Shown: in pieces, positions 17,558 to 25,241 of the stretch
How positions within the stretch are numbered: position 1 is the first letter of the stretch
How the letters are laid out: each line of letters starts with the position of its first letter
Assembly (NCBI GenBank): GCA_050305405.1
Contig: JBNLFG010000004.1
Location: 124,001-188,000, forward strand
Direction of reading: 5' to 3'
DNA: 64,000 nucleotides
Origin: Desulfolinea sp050305405
Lineage (GTDB): Bacteria > Chloroflexota > Anaerolineae > Anaerolineales > Villigracilaceae
The notes under the pieces: model-generated
The model's database searches: none
Seen by the model: the letters and a program-made list of their open reading frames with translations, nothing else
Told to the model about the DNA's origin: nothing
Made by a program: the position numbers and the translations under genes

Positions 17558-18615
17558 TAAGAGCTCTTGAGTTTCTCTTTCAACATTACCAGCGCATCCA
17601 CGGGGGTGGGATCAACCCTGTAGATCATCGCCAGATAGTAGGAGACATAATCGCCAAAGTGCAGCGTCGTCCACATTTGTGAGAGCGGTGTCTTGCCGCG
17701 CGCATCGACGGTGTCGGTGCTGAGCGCTTCGAGCATGAAGGTCTTGCGCGTCATATTCGAGCGTAATCGGTTGCGCGGATGGTCGGATGCCGCCCGCAAG
17801 AAAATGCTATGTGTATGCAGCAGCACTTTTTCGGGATAGAGTACACCAGCCAACGTATTATGATCGGCTTCAGGAAGATGTTCAAAATTGGAACCAGCCT
17901 TGGCGATCTCGTTGATCTGTCCCGTCCAGCGGCGGGCGACGGGGGCAAGATAATTCGCGCCAAAGACCGTTACCCAGCGTCCGGCAGCCTGACCAGCGGA
18001 GCGCTTCGCGGGATTCTTCTCAGCGAGAACATCGGCGCGCAGGTGTCGCTGCTGGGATTTTAGGTCTGCTACCGTCTGCGAAACATCTGCCTCGCTTGCA
18101 GGGATCAAGCCAATCCGCACGAAGAGCGCCAGCAGCAACCCAAATGAATACCCAACGGCAGCACGCGGCTGCCCGACATGTTCAAATTTCCAGAGTGGGG
18201 CGTCGATGGCGGCCGCTTTTTCGGCTAACTTCCCGCCTGTGCTAACGGCGACGATGGTGCAACCAGCATCCACGGCGGCATCAAAGGCGGTTAAGGTCTC
18301 TTCTGTATTACCGGAATGCGAGGAGGCGATGAACAAAGTTTCGGGTCCACGGGCGAAGGCTGGCAAGTTGTAATCGCGGTGGACGATGATGGGCACAGAA
18401 CAAATTGGGGTCGCGTATGTGGCAAGCAGATCCGCTCCTATGGCGGAACCGCCCATCCCGGCAATGACGACTTGTTTGATGGTACCCGGCTTGGGCAGGG
18501 GCTGCGTTTGCCCAAGTTTCCAGGCAGTATTGAGTTGATCGGGGAGTGAATCAATTTCTCCGAGCATGTTTTGGGAATCTAGCTTTGCGAAGTCTTGATG
18601 ATTGTCTAACAGCAT
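17557..18615 (-). CDS. Bifunctional phosphoglucose/phosphomannose isomerase
   Basis: SIS-fold isomerase of 352 aa interconverting glucose-6-P or mannose-6-P with fructose-6-P. The first SIS half has VVIAGMGGSAIGADLLA and SSHSGNTEETL, the phosphosugar-binding Ser/Thr cluster. The second half has NFEHLPEADHNTLAG, carrying the Glu and His expected to act in ring opening and isomerisation. Length fits the archaeal/bacterial bifunctional family rather than classical Pgi (about 550 aa). It lies 27 bases after holB and is followed, one base overlapping, by a GT39-like transferase, suggesting supply of mannose-type precursors for glycosylation. Confidence 0.88.
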   Translation of the reverse strand: MLLDNHQDFAKLDSQNMLGEIDSLPDQLNTAWKLGQTQPLPKPGTIKQVVIAGMGGSAIGADLLATYATPICSVPIIVHRDYNLPAFARGPETLFIASSHSGNTEETLTAFDAAVDAGCTIVAVSTGGKLAEKAAAIDAPLWKFEHVGQPRAAVGYSFGLLLALFVRIGLIPASEADVSQTVADLKSQQRHLRADVLAEKNPAKRSAGQAAGRWVTVFGANYLAPVARRWTGQINEIAKAGSNFEHLPEADHNTLAGVLYPEKVLLHTHSIFLRAASDHPRNRLRSNMTRKTFMLEALSTDTVDARGKTPLSQMWTTLHFGDYVSYYLAMIYRVDPTPVDALVMLKEKLKSS

Positions 18616-18642
18616 TATTGGCCCTATTGTCTAGGTTTAGTC

Positions 18643-19632
18643 TTAACTTGGTAAGCCAAGTAAAATATTTTCCGCCAGCAAACGGGCATTGACGTTGCGG
18701 TGCAACTGTCCAATTGCATTTTCGGCGACGGCAAGTTGCCTTTTTGCAACGGGCAGATCAAGTTTAGATGCGAGCCTTTCAATCAATGCATGTTGGTCGA
18801 TATTCGTCACAGACTCTGTTTCGCCTGCGCATTGGAGCATGACATCCCGCCAGAGCGAGAGCCAGAGCAGCAGCGTCTCGCGGAAAGCATCTTTATCTTT
18901 AGCGAGCGCTTCAGCATAGGCAAAGCGCGCCACGCGTGAAGCCGATAGAAGCTCGCTAAATTCATTCAGTTTCTCAGCCCGAAATTCAAGCGCAGCTTCG
19001 TCTTCGAGTAAGTTTAGAGCATAACCAGGACGTCCACCCGAAAGATGCGCCAACAATTGGGCTTTTTCAGCATCCGCGCCTTTTTGACGGAGAAATTCAT
19101 CCACGCGTGAGACAGGGAGCGGGCGCAGGCGCAACACTTCACAACGCGAGACAATCGTCGGCAGGAGTTGTTCGGCGTTGTCAGCCGTGAGCAGCAAAAC
19201 AACTTTGGAGGGAGCTTCTTCGAGGGTTTTCAGCAGGGCATTGGCCGCGCTGGGATTGGCCTCCTGAAAACGGAGTAGGAGCACGATCTTGTATGGGGCT
19301 TGATACGGTGCAAGAAGCACACTCTTGCGCAACTCACGGATCTGCTCAACTTTGAGCATGCCGCCCTCTGTTTCAGATTGGATGATGGTCAGGTCGGGGT
19401 GTTGCATTGTGCCGATTTGGCGGCAATTTCTACATTCACCACAATACTCTCCGGGGGCAGGGGCGTCAGAACAAGTGAGGGAACGCGCAAATGCCAGCGC
19501 CAGCGAACGGCGTCCCAACCCGGGCGAACCGGTGATGAGATAGGCATGTCGCATGGCTTGATTGGCAACATGCTGACGCAGCATGTCCACTGCCCATTCG
19601 TGTCCGAGGAGATTCCAGTTATTTGTAGTCAT
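18643..19632 (-). CDS. holB: DNA polymerase III delta-prime subunit
   Basis: AAA+ clamp-loader subunit of 329 aa. It begins with the family pattern LGHEWAVDMLRQHVANQAMRHAYLI, a P-loop-like GSPGLGRRSLA, and a four-Cys zinc module (CSDAPAPGEYCGECRNC). The sensor region is LLKTLEEAP and IVSRCEVLRLRPL carries the SRC motif. It pairs with tau/gamma and delta in loading the DnaN clamp, whose gene is also in this window. It belongs to a minus-strand run after rsgA, with a 47-base gap holding a hairpin repeat. Confidence 0.9.
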   Translation of the reverse strand: MTTNNWNLLGHEWAVDMLRQHVANQAMRHAYLITGSPGLGRRSLALAFARSLTCSDAPAPGEYCGECRNCRQIGTMQHPDLTIIQSETEGGMLKVEQIRELRKSVLLAPYQAPYKIVLLLRFQEANPSAANALLKTLEEAPSKVVLLLTADNAEQLLPTIVSRCEVLRLRPLPVSRVDEFLRQKGADAEKAQLLAHLSGGRPGYALNLLEDEAALEFRAEKLNEFSELLSASRVARFAYAEALAKDKDAFRETLLLWLSLWRDVMLQCAGETESVTNIDQHALIERLASKLDLPVAKRQLAVAENAIGQLHRNVNARLLAENILLGLPS

Positions 19633-19648
19633 TAGCGATTCGTGGTTA

Positions 19649-19676
19649 GTAGGGGCGACCAGCCGGTCGCCCTTAC
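19649..19676. repeat. Palindromic repeat between rsgA and holB
   Basis: GTAGGGGCGACC and GGTCGCCCTTAC flank a four-base loop (11 of 12 bases pair). The form is a dispersed palindromic repeat. On the minus strand it could also act as a weak attenuator before holB, but no T tract follows. Confidence 0.55.
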
Positions 19677-19679
19677 AAA

Positions 19680-20606
19680 TTATCTTCTGTTAGAGAGGCC
19701 ATCCCGCATACGCAGGAAGGATTCAAAGCGCTGTTGGTGCAGATCACCGCTGTTGAGGGCATCAAGCACGGCACAACCCGGTTCGTGGGTATGGGTGCAA
19801 TCGCTGAAACGGCAGAGTGTGACAAGCGGCGCGATGTCGGGGAAGTAGCCGTCAAGTTCTTCGGGTTGGGTATCCCACAAGGCGAGGGATTTCCAGCCGG
19901 GGGTATCGGCGACGTAGCCGCCATCGAGAAGTGGATGTAATTCACGGTGTGTGGTGGTGTGTTTGCCGCGATCCAACGCTTCGCTGATCTCATTGACGGC
20001 GATGCCCAGTCCAGGTTGGATGGCGTTCAAAAGGCTCGATTTTCCTACGCCGGAGGGGCCCGCCAGCGCAGAAAGTTTTCCTTTGAGCATGTAATGCAAA
20101 TCTTCGACACCGACCTGCGTCTCCGCCGAGGTGTAGAGCACGATATAACCAATTTTTTTGTAATGCCCAAAAAGTTTTTCGGCTTCTTCCTGCCCAATGA
20201 TGTCCACTTTGTTGGCAACAATCAAAATCGGGATGCGCTGCTGCTCGGCAATCACGAGAAAGCGATCGAGCATACGCAAATGTGGCGACGGATTCGCACA
20301 GGCAAAGACAAAAACTGCCTGGTCGGGGTTGGCGAGCAATACCTGCCGATAGACACCACGCGGACGCGGATCCATGCGAACAATAGCGCGCTCACGAGGC
20401 AGGACTTCTTCGATCATGCCCTTGCCTTCAGAAAGGATGGAGATACGGACGCGGTCGCCCACTGCAATTAGATCACCCGTGCGCGCGCCTTGTTTCAAGC
20501 GTCCACGCAGTTCGCACGTGACCGAACCTGCTTCCGCTATCTCAACTTCAAAGAAACCTGATTGCGATTTTACGACCAACCCTCGGAGAATTTTGTCGCT
20601 CATCAT
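19680..20606 (-). CDS. rsgA: Ribosome small subunit-dependent GTPase A
   Basis: Circularly permuted GTPase of 308 aa that helps late 30S maturation. An OB-fold N-terminus (CELRGRLKQGARTGDLIAVGDRV) precedes the permuted motifs in the order G4 (NKVDI), G1 (GPSGVGKSSLLN, about residue 185), G3 (DTPGW). The C-terminal zinc module is CRFSDCTHTHEPGC. All motifs are intact. Its ATG overlaps the TGA of the upstream PBP gene (ATGA). A second Met directly follows the first, so the start is certain to within one codon. Confidence 0.93.
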   Translation of the reverse strand: MMSDKILRGLVVKSQSGFFEVEIAEAGSVTCELRGRLKQGARTGDLIAVGDRVRISILSEGKGMIEEVLPRERAIVRMDPRPRGVYRQVLLANPDQAVFVFACANPSPHLRMLDRFLVIAEQQRIPILIVANKVDIIGQEEAEKLFGHYKKIGYIVLYTSAETQVGVEDLHYMLKGKLSALAGPSGVGKSSLLNAIQPGLGIAVNEISEALDRGKHTTTHRELHPLLDGGYVADTPGWKSLALWDTQPEELDGYFPDIAPLVTLCRFSDCTHTHEPGCAVLDALNSGDLHQQRFESFLRMRDGLSNRR

Positions 20607-22885
20607 GGTTTCGGCGTCTTTGTAGGGATGCCGCCAATTGGTGTCGGCGTTTTAGTTACTCCAAAGCTGGATTCAAACCAATAGGTGGTCTGAGGACTTC
20701 CGTAATAATAGGATTCTGCAATACGGCGGAAAACAGGCGCGGCGTAATCGGAGCCTTCGCCAGCATTTTCCAAAATGACGGCGATGGCAATATCGGGCAA
20801 GCCGGTATCTTCCTCTGCCATGGTATAGCCCGCAAACCAGGCATGCGGCAGGCCGTTACCGGATTCGGCAGTCCCGGTCTTGGCCGCAGTCGGGATACGG
20901 TACCCGCGCAGGCGATAATTTGCCGTACCGCGCCGATTTTCGATGACGCTAATCATCGCATCCTGGATAATTTGCAAATATTCCGGCGAGAGCGGCAAGG
21001 TACCACGCGCTTCGGGTTTGAAGACGGAGGTTGGGGCACCGTTGAGCGGTTGAATTTTCTCAATCAACTGTGGGCGATAGAGCGTTCCGCCGTTGCCCAG
21101 AGCCGCAATGAAGACCGCCACCTGTAACGGGGTTACGAGAACATTGCCCTGCCCAATGGACTGGTTGACTGCCTCGACCGCATCGGTCGGGTCTTCGATA
21201 TTCCCTGTCGACTCAGCAACTTGATCTAAACCGGTAGCCTGCCCAAGTCCAAAAGCGCGCGCCATATTGGCTACATCTGAATAGCGCTCGGAACTGTAAA
21301 GATCCAGACCGATATGCCAAAACCAAGGATTACAGGAACGCATCAAGGCTTCTGGCAGGGTTAATACGCCACTTGGTTTGGTATAGCAAGTATTCAGAGA
21401 CAGGGCATTTTCCGGGTCTGTTTCATAGGAATATTGAATCTCGTCTTGGCAATGTTGCCATGTCCAGTCATGGCGAATAATATCATTCAATTCAACGAAG
21501 TCATAGCCACACTCATAGGTTGTTTCTTCGGTATATAAACCACTCGAAAGGGCCGCGGCCATCGTGATAATCTTGAAAACCGAGCCGAGCGGATATTGTC
21601 CCTGCGTGGCACGGTTAACAAGCGGTTGGTTGTAATCGTTGAGCAGATCGGGCAATGCCTGATTATTGACATTGGTTGGCTCAAAGAGATTGGGATCAAA
21701 GCCGGGCGATGATGCCATTGCCAGAATTCTGCCTGTATCACGTTCGATCACCACTGCGGCACCCGTGAAGCCTTTGATGGCATCCTGTGCATAGAGTTGC
21801 AGGTCTTTATCGAGAGTCAGGTAAAGCGAAGAAGACGGAGCCGGATCGCTTTCGGCCAAGCGGGTAATGATCTCGCCTGCGGGGTTGACCACATAGAGCG
21901 AACCACCGTGCGTACCGGTGAGATATTCTTCGCCCCATTTTTCCAAGCCAGATGAACCAACACGCTCGTTACCAGCATAGCCGAGGCGTTGGTAATATTC
22001 CAATTCTTCGGGCGAGATCGTAATCACAAACCCGACGGACTGCGGGGCGACACCGCCATCGAAATAGAAGCGCGCCTGATAAGGCGAAGCGAAAAGCCCG
22101 CCAAATCCCATATTCAAAATACGACTTGCTTCATCTGCGGTCACTTCGCCAACGGGGATATACCAATCTGCACCGGCATTCTGGTAGCTGGCATAAATTT
22201 CCTGGGCATTTTTACCGGTAATTCTAGCAAGTTCAGCAAGCAGCGATCCTTCAGCGTCAGCGCCGATTTGCCCGGGGACAAGACCAAGCGCAACCGCATC
22301 TGCCTGAGCGACAATCGGATCACCGGCGCTATCATAGATATCGCCTCGGGAGGGGATTCGGTAATCCATCGCCAGTTTATTGCCACCCACTAATTCGGGC
22401 AGAATCAAGCCTTCATCCCATTGGATGCGCCACTGACCACTCTCAAGGGTCATGCGAGCCGTAATATCGCGTTGAATATTCCCGGCCAGAACCGTTTTAT
22501 AAATCACCCGAAAAGCGACTTGCGCCGAGTAAGGATTTGTCAGTACCGATAAAATTTCAGTTTCGATCTCAGTCAAACTCATCGCATTCAAGGCATCTTT
22601 ATAGCGTTGCGTGAAATCTTCCTCCGTAATCGTTTCTTGGCTGAGTACACTCAACATCTTGTACATGTCGGCGTAATTTTCCGCTTTATAGCCTTCAAGG
22701 AAAGTGCTCATCGCCGCGCGTGCGTCTGGCGCAGGGGTGATATCCACCGGAATGGATGGTAAAGTGCCGGTCGGGACGGCTGTAGGAAAAATGCCACCGC
22801 CTCCGCCAGAGCAGGATGTTAGTATCAGTGTAAGAATGACAATACTGAAGATTAGTTTTTTCATTTTTTTACTCAATTTTTTCAT
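20603..22885 (-). CDS. Class B penicillin-binding protein, lipoprotein with MecA_N (NTF2-like) domain
   Basis: Transpeptidase for peptidoglycan cross-linking, 760 aa from ATG 22885. The signal peptide ends in a lipobox (LILTSC) followed by a Gly stretch. Next come an NTF2-like MecA_N domain (about 60-165), a PBP dimerisation domain starting DYRIPSRGDIYDSAGDPI, and the transpeptidase domain with SVFK (about residue 435), SCN (about 516) and KTGT (about 667). This layout matches Bacillus PBP3/PbpC and staphylococcal PBP2a, which have low beta-lactam affinity. A later ATG at 22864 is possible, but AAGGTGG precedes 22885. It overlaps maf by 17 bases and rsgA by 4. Confidence 0.88.
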   Translation of the reverse strand: MKKLSKKMKKLIFSIVILTLILTSCSGGGGGIFPTAVPTGTLPSIPVDITPAPDARAAMSTFLEGYKAENYADMYKMLSVLSQETITEEDFTQRYKDALNAMSLTEIETEILSVLTNPYSAQVAFRVIYKTVLAGNIQRDITARMTLESGQWRIQWDEGLILPELVGGNKLAMDYRIPSRGDIYDSAGDPIVAQADAVALGLVPGQIGADAEGSLLAELARITGKNAQEIYASYQNAGADWYIPVGEVTADEASRILNMGFGGLFASPYQARFYFDGGVAPQSVGFVITISPEELEYYQRLGYAGNERVGSSGLEKWGEEYLTGTHGGSLYVVNPAGEIITRLAESDPAPSSSLYLTLDKDLQLYAQDAIKGFTGAAVVIERDTGRILAMASSPGFDPNLFEPTNVNNQALPDLLNDYNQPLVNRATQGQYPLGSVFKIITMAAALSSGLYTEETTYECGYDFVELNDIIRHDWTWQHCQDEIQYSYETDPENALSLNTCYTKPSGVLTLPEALMRSCNPWFWHIGLDLYSSERYSDVANMARAFGLGQATGLDQVAESTGNIEDPTDAVEAVNQSIGQGNVLVTPLQVAVFIAALGNGGTLYRPQLIEKIQPLNGAPTSVFKPEARGTLPLSPEYLQIIQDAMISVIENRRGTANYRLRGYRIPTAAKTGTAESGNGLPHAWFAGYTMAEEDTGLPDIAIAVILENAGEGSDYAAPVFRRIAESYYYGSPQTTYWFESSFGVTKTPTPIGGIPTKTPKP

Positions 22886-23552
22886 CGTGTAAAACCACCT
22901 TATAGATGGAACAATCATATGCCAAGGTCTCCTGACACAAGGCTGGTACATCAGCATCAGGCGTTAGTCCTATTTTGGTCAAACTACGTGCTACATGGCA
23001 AAGCGGCAACCCCATCACGCTGGCATAACAGGCGTCAAAGTTTTCTACAGGATGAAATTCCGCGTTCTGGATTGCATACGCCCCTGCCTTGTCGAGCGGA
23101 TCGCCGGTCTGGACATAGGCATCCAGTTCCGCATCACTGTAATTGCGCATCGGCACATCGCTGATACTCAGCTCGGTCAGCGCCTGATCGGATTTTGGAT
23201 CGTAGAGCGCGACAGCCGTATACACCTGATGCGTACGCCCGCGCAGTTGTTTGAGCATGGATACCGCATCGCTCTCGTCCCTGGGCTTGCCGAGGATTTC
23301 CCCGGCATCTACTACCGCTGTGTCGGATCCGATAACCAGTCGCCCCGCGCATTTTTCCGTACCCGATTCAGCACATGCACGCGCTTTTGCTTCCGCTAAA
23401 CGGAGTACATAGTCGGCAGGTCTTTCGTTTGGCAGGATGCTTTCATCTACATCGGCGGAGCTACTATCAAAAGAAAAACCAAGCAAGCCAAGCAGCTCTC
23501 GTCGACGGGGGGAATTCGACGCTAATAACAAATTTGTGATTTTTTCCATCAC
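22869..23552 (-). CDS. maf: Maf-like nucleoside triphosphate pyrophosphatase
   Basis: House-cleaning enzyme that hydrolyses non-canonical or excess nucleoside triphosphates. It has the N-terminal LLLASNSPRRRELL motif (SxSPRR), VDES, the catalytic VIGSDTAVV, and GKPRDESDAVSMLKQLRGRTHQVYTAV. At 227 aa it is slightly longer than usual (about 190-210) through a C-terminal tail (DVPALCQETLAYDCSIY). It is the first gene of the minus-strand unit continuing into the PBP, rsgA and holB. It was historically linked to septum formation, which agrees with its PBP neighbour. Confidence 0.9.
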   Translation of the reverse strand: MMEKITNLLLASNSPRRRELLGLLGFSFDSSSADVDESILPNERPADYVLRLAEAKARACAESGTEKCAGRLVIGSDTAVVDAGEILGKPRDESDAVSMLKQLRGRTHQVYTAVALYDPKSDQALTELSISDVPMRNYSDAELDAYVQTGDPLDKAGAYAIQNAEFHPVENFDACYASVMGLPLCHVARSLTKIGLTPDADVPALCQETLAYDCSIYKVVLHDEKIE

Positions 23553-23631
23553 GCGGATTCTAACACAAGAGCCGATTCGCGTTGTACAATGGGAACTGGT
23601 TGTCTAGTTCAATTTAGCAAAGGAGTCTCTC

Positions 23632-24210
23632 TTGAAATTACTCGAAGATCGCATTCAAAAAGAAGGTACCTACCTCGGCAGCGGCATCCTGAAAGTGGAT
23701 GGGTTTGTCAACCACCAGGTTGACCCGATGTTGATGAACGAAGCGGGGAAAAAGTTCGCTGAAATTTTCAAAGACCTCGGTGCCACAAAAATTTTGACCG
23801 CCGAAATTTCCGGCATCGCGCCCGCCGTGGCGACAGGCTTATATTTGAATCTACCCGTCGTTTACGCCCGCAAACGCAAACCTGTCACCATGCCTGATCA
23901 AGTCTTTCTGACCCTCGCCCCTTCCCACACAAAGGGTCGCACGGTCGAGTTGATCGTCTCGCCCGAATACCTCTCCAACGGCGAAAAAGTGCTCATCATC
24001 GACGACTTCCTCGCCAGCGGTGCAACCATCCTTGGTCTCGTGCGCCTCGCAGAATTGGCGGGCGGCACGGTTGTCGGCGTCGGCGCGCTGATCGAAAAGC
24101 ATTTCGAAGGTGGACGTGCCGCTCTCGAAGAGATGGGTTTCGTCGTCAAATCTCTGGCCTGTATCGCATCGCTGGATGAGGATGAGATTACCTTTACGAA
24201 CGGATACTAG
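23632..24210 (+). CDS. xpt: Xanthine phosphoribosyltransferase
   Basis: Type I phosphoribosyltransferase of 192 aa converting xanthine to XMP in purine salvage. The opening MKLLEDRIQKEGTYLGSGILKVDGFVNHQVDP matches the Xpt family, and the PRPP loop is VLIIDDFLASGAT. The start codon is TTG at 23632, preceded by AAAGGAG at good spacing; no in-frame ATG fits. It is divergent from maf and 1 kb upstream of guaA, which turns XMP into GMP. No purine riboswitch can be fitted into the 79-base gap. Confidence 0.93.
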   Translation: MKLLEDRIQKEGTYLGSGILKVDGFVNHQVDPMLMNEAGKKFAEIFKDLGATKILTAEISGIAPAVATGLYLNLPVVYARKRKPVTMPDQVFLTLAPSHTKGRTVELIVSPEYLSNGEKVLIIDDFLASGATILGLVRLAELAGGTVVGVGALIEKHFEGGRAALEEMGFVVKSLACIASLDEDEITFTNGY

Positions 24211-24212
24211 AC

Positions 24213-24262
24213 CGTGATGCGTGAAACGTAAAACGTGATATTTTTACGCTTCACGTTTTGCG
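24213..24262. repeat. Hairpin repeat, GTGATGCGTGAA family
   Basis: The segment reads CGTGATGCGTGAAACGTAAA, then an inverted half TTTTTACGCTTCACGTTTTG. A related copy lies at 37517-37561 between recF and def. Both copies are intergenic, beside gene ends. Confidence 0.6.
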
Positions 24263-24274
24263 CTCCCCATTCAT

Positions 24275-24646
24275 ATGCAACGTCTATATTCTTTCGCCAA
24301 CACCGCCCTTGGCAAATTCATCATCCGCATTCTTTTTACGAAAGCGAGTTTTATGCTACCTGTTAAACGCCTGCGTGAAACCGAGACCCTGCTCGCCTTT
24401 CACCACCCCAAACCTAGCTACCCCGTTCACATTCTGCTGATGCCCAAATTGGATTTACCCAACTTCCAAGCCCTTGACGCGGATAACCCCGCCTTTATGG
24501 CCGATCTCATCAAAACAGCCCAAAGCCTGGTCGAAGAGTTCGGGTTGGCAGAAAAAGGCTACCGCCTGATCGTCAACGGCGGGGAATATCAGGATTTCCC
24601 GCATTTGCATTTTCATTTGATTTCTGGAGAAACGTCCAGTCTCTGA
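24275..24646 (+). CDS. HIT (histidine triad) family protein
   Basis: HIT-fold nucleotide hydrolase/transferase of 123 aa. The triad motif is HLHFHLISG near residue 112 (HxHxH followed by a hydrophobic residue), preceded by RLIVNGGEYQDFP, typical of the Hint branch. The substrate-binding N-terminus includes ETETLLAFHHPKPSYPVHILLMPK. The last residues (TSSL) and the stop codon are encoded by the repeat that begins at 24636, so the native C-terminus may have been trimmed or replaced. Confidence 0.85.
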   Translation: MQRLYSFANTALGKFIIRILFTKASFMLPVKRLRETETLLAFHHPKPSYPVHILLMPKLDLPNFQALDADNPAFMADLIKTAQSLVEEFGLAEKGYRLIVNGGEYQDFPHLHFHLISGETSSL

Positions 24647-24770
24647 GCGGAGCATCGAACGAAAGTGAGATGCACAGTCGAAGAGCGGCATAATAAAATC
24701 AAACGATATTTGCAAATGCCGTCCTTCGACTACGTATTTTGCTACGCAAAACCCTCCGCTCAGGAACTGG
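24636..24770. repeat. Left copy of the direct repeat bracketing the GIY-YIG gene
   Basis: The unit begins CCAGTCTCTGAGCGGAGCAT and ends CCTCCGCTCAGGAACTGG, so its ends are inverted and it can fold into a long hairpin. It is repeated almost base for base at 25103-25219 in the same orientation. The copies differ at two bases in the first 53, in the loop, and at one base in the last 58. It supplies the stop codon of the HIT gene. Confidence 0.9.
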
Positions 24771-24787
24771 TATCGTCTTAAAACAAA

Positions 24788-25135
24788 ATGCCTTATTACG
24801 TTTACATTCTCCACTGCGCCGACGATTCATATTACACAGGTAGCACAGCCGATCTATCTCTGCGGCTTACTGAACATCAAGAAGGCAGTAATCCACGGGC
24901 TTATACATATTCACGTCGTCCTGTAAAACTTGCATGGGCAACGGAAGTAGAAACAAAAAGAGAAGCAAGGCTTTTAGAACATCAGATCAAGGGATGGAAT
25001 CGCAAGAAAAAAGAAGCCCTTATAAAAGATGATTTTGATACCATCCATGAAATTGTGCGTGATGAACGAAAAAGACGTGAGAAAATAAAGAAAGAAAACA
25101 ATCCAGTCTCTGAGCGGAGCATCGAACGAAAGTGA
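24788..25135 (+). CDS. GIY-YIG domain nuclease family protein
   Basis: Small GIY-YIG protein of 115 aa, UvrC N-terminal/YhbQ-like. The motif appears as YVYIL...SYYTGST. The conserved Arg is in LSLRLTEHQ and the catalytic Glu lies in EARLLEHQIKGWNR. The last nine codons and the stop (ending VSERSIERK) come from the repeat copy at 25103. The gene is thus flanked on both sides by the same repeat with only 17 bases between the left copy and its ATG. No other domain is present. Stand-alone members are of unknown function; nuclease activity is inferred from the motif. Confidence 0.88.
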   Translation: MPYYVYILHCADDSYYTGSTADLSLRLTEHQEGSNPRAYTYSRRPVKLAWATEVETKREARLLEHQIKGWNRKKKEALIKDDFDTIHEIVRDERKRREKIKKENNPVSERSIERK

Positions 25136-25219
25136 GATGCGTAGTCGAAGAGCGGTGTTTATAAATGCCGTCCTTCGACTACGTGTTTTGCTACGCAAAA
25201 CCCTCCGCTCAGGAACTGG
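25103..25219. repeat. Right copy of the direct repeat bracketing the GIY-YIG gene
   Basis: Same unit and orientation as 24636-24770 but with a shorter loop. It overlaps the 3' end of the GIY-YIG gene by 33 bases and ends 22 bases before the ATG of guaA. The ribosome-binding region of guaA (AAAGGAAAC) lies just outside it. Confidence 0.9.
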
Positions 25220-25241
25220 TTGATACTGAAAAGGAAACCTT

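Noticed and set aside
23553..23631. Purine riboswitch before xpt
   Set aside because: The gap of 79 bases holds no three-way junction pattern; only a possible promoter and the ribosome-binding site fit.
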